Assembly (NCBI RefSeq): GCF_900696085.1
Contig: NZ_CAADFC020000004.1
Coordinates: 1,000,985-1,064,984 of the forward strand
Direction of reading: 5' to 3'
Length of the DNA stretch: 64,000 nt
Source of the DNA: Bradyrhizobium ivorense
GTDB taxonomy: Bacteria; Pseudomonadota; Alphaproteobacteria; Rhizobiales; Xanthobacteraceae
Part shown: one piece after another, positions 63,227 through 64,000 of the stretch
Layout of the letters: the number at the start of each line of letters is the position of its first letter
How positions within the stretch are numbered: the first letter of the stretch is position 1
Program-made: the position numbers and the translations under genes
The notes under the pieces: model-generated
Told to the model about the DNA's origin: nothing
The model's input: the letters and a program-made list of their open reading frames with translations, nothing else
The model's database searches: none

Positions 63227-64000
63227 TCACCCCGCACCAACAGAGGCAAAGAAGCGCTCGGGTCCATCGACCTCCACAAGCTTCTTCCCCTCGATCACCC
63301 AGAACCGGTTGGCGACCTCGCGCACGAACTGGCGATCGTGCGACACCAACAGGCAGCTGGCCTGCTGCTCCATCAGCTCCTCCTCCAGCGCCTCCTGCCC
63401 CTCGATGTCGAGGTGGTTGGTCGGCTCGTCGAGCAGATAGAAGTTCGGCTGGGTCAGCCGCAGCACCAGCATGCCGAGCCGGGCCTTCTGCCCGCCCGAC
63501 AGCCGCCCGATCGGACGGCCCTGCATCTCGATCGACAGGCCGGCGCCGGCAAGCAGGCCGCGCGCACGCTGGTCGCCGATCTCGAAGCGGCGGGTCAGCA
63601 TCCGCATCGGCGTGTCGGTCTCGGTGAGATCGGCGAGCGCCTGGTCGCAATAGCCCAGCACCAGCGACTCCGTCGCCTTGATCTCGACCGGCGCCGTCGC
63701 GGGATGCTGGATCGCCTGGCGCAGCGCCGTGACGAAGCGGGTCTTGCCCGCGCCATTCGGTCCCAGCAGGGCAATGCGGTCGCCCTTGCAGATGAATTGC
63801 TGGCCGGTCCGGAACAGCAGCCGTCCGTCGGGCGCGGCGATGCCGGCGTTGTCGAGCCTGACCAGAACCTTGGCATGGGTATCGCGGTTGGCGAGCCGGA
63901 TGGTGCCGGCGGAGCGTTCGAGATGCGCCGGCTTCGCCGTCTCCTCCAGCCTTTCGGCGCGCTGCTTCAACTGCTTGGTCTTCGACAGCAAGAGATCACT
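63227..64000 (-). CDS. ABC-F family ATPase, C-terminal part
   Basis: 257 residues visible; the start lies beyond the right edge. The linker after the first ABC domain (LSKTKQLKQRAERLEETAKP) leads to the second domain: Walker A GPNGAGKTRF, signature LSGGQKARLG, Walker B FYLLDEPTNHLD and H-switch SHDRQFV. ABC-F proteins act on the ribosome E site in translation rescue or antibiotic protection, without membrane partners. Which subtype cannot be told from half the protein. Confidence 0.9.
   Translation of the reverse strand, partial: SDLLLSKTKQLKQRAERLEETAKPAHLERSAGTIRLANRDTHAKVLVRLDNAGIAAPDGRLLFRTGQQFICKGDRIALLGPNGAGKTRFVTALRQAIQHPATAPVEIKATESLVLGYCDQALADLTETDTPMRMLTRRFEIGDQRARGLLAGAGLSIEMQGRPIGRLSGGQKARLGMLVLRLTQPNFYLLDEPTNHLDIEGQEALEEELMEQQASCLLVSHDRQFVREVANRFWVIEGKKLVEVDGPERFFASVGAG

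Overview
The window looks like chromosomal DNA of a Bradyrhizobium-type alphaproteobacterium (Nitrobacteraceae). The grounds are: high GC with strong third-position GC, two phasin genes, a beta-ketoadipate (pca) locus, two molybdenum hydroxylase loci, a PdhS/PleC-like cell-cycle kinase, a tRNA-His with A73 and no encoded G-1, and many palindromic intergenic repeats of the kind common in rhizobia. The assignment rests on reading the sequence; no database search was possible.

Layout. 1-1160: end of an RND-type efflux adaptor gene, translationally coupled to a TetR repressor gene with a perfect 20-bp palindrome at its promoter. 1.3-3.4 kb: repeat-rich spacers around a cytochrome P450. 3.4-6.8 kb: a three-gene periplasmic molybdenum oxidoreductase (2Fe-2S subunit, Tat-exported Mo subunit, diheme cytochrome c). 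7-12.6 kb: small unrelated genes (VOC protein, CxxC protein of unknown function, DUF2000, Crp-family regulator divergent from a class C beta-lactamase-like hydrolase, TPR protein, DUF4189). 13-19.9 kb: a leftward CO-dehydrogenase-type (cox) operon in the order G, S, M, D, E, two XdhC halves and a MoeA-MobA fusion. It has no gene for the molybdenum subunit CoxL, which would be expected between coxS and coxM. 20.1-22.2 kb: pcaB and pcaD, followed directly by an IS110-family element (22.27-23.74 kb).

24-28.2 kb: small membrane proteins, two tandem MaoC dehydratases, a DUF4282 protein and an orphan ParA with two stacked terminators. 28.4-33.2 kb: a leftward operon of envelope proteins: a membrane-anchored coiled coil with six 82-residue repeats, a TAXI-type binding protein, a secreted protein of unknown function and a secreted DsrE-like protein. 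33.6 kb: tRNA-His. 33.9-35 kb: two phasins. 35.3-39.1 kb: a 1249-residue PAS histidine kinase with an altered ATP-binding site. 39.4-44 kb: a catabolic module (alpha/beta-hydrolase divergent from GntR, aldehyde dehydrogenase, MFS carrier).

44.4-48 kb: a metallophosphoesterase, a cyclic-nucleotide-binding protein, and a membrane alpha/beta-hydrolase fused to a PASTA domain. 48.2-50.2 kb: succinyl-CoA:3-ketoacid CoA-transferase (scoAB) plus an acetyltransferase. 50.4-52.4 kb: AsmA-like protein. 52.6-55.9 kb: sugar-type ABC importer (binding protein and two permeases, no ATPase). 56.4-59.3 kb: polyamine-type ABC importer (ATPase and two permeases, no binding protein). 59.5-62.6 kb: TTC38-like TPR protein and aerobic glycerol-3-phosphate dehydrogenase. 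63.2 kb to the end: C-terminal part of an ABC-F protein.

The strongest candidates for something undescribed are the repeat-coil/TAXI/DsrE envelope operon, the hydrolase-PASTA membrane protein, and the coxL-less cox operon. The IS110 element with a 20-bp perfect hairpin upstream of its transposase is a good test case for a bridge RNA. Several dispersed palindromic repeat families recur across the window, one of them at least six times between 39 and 61 kb.
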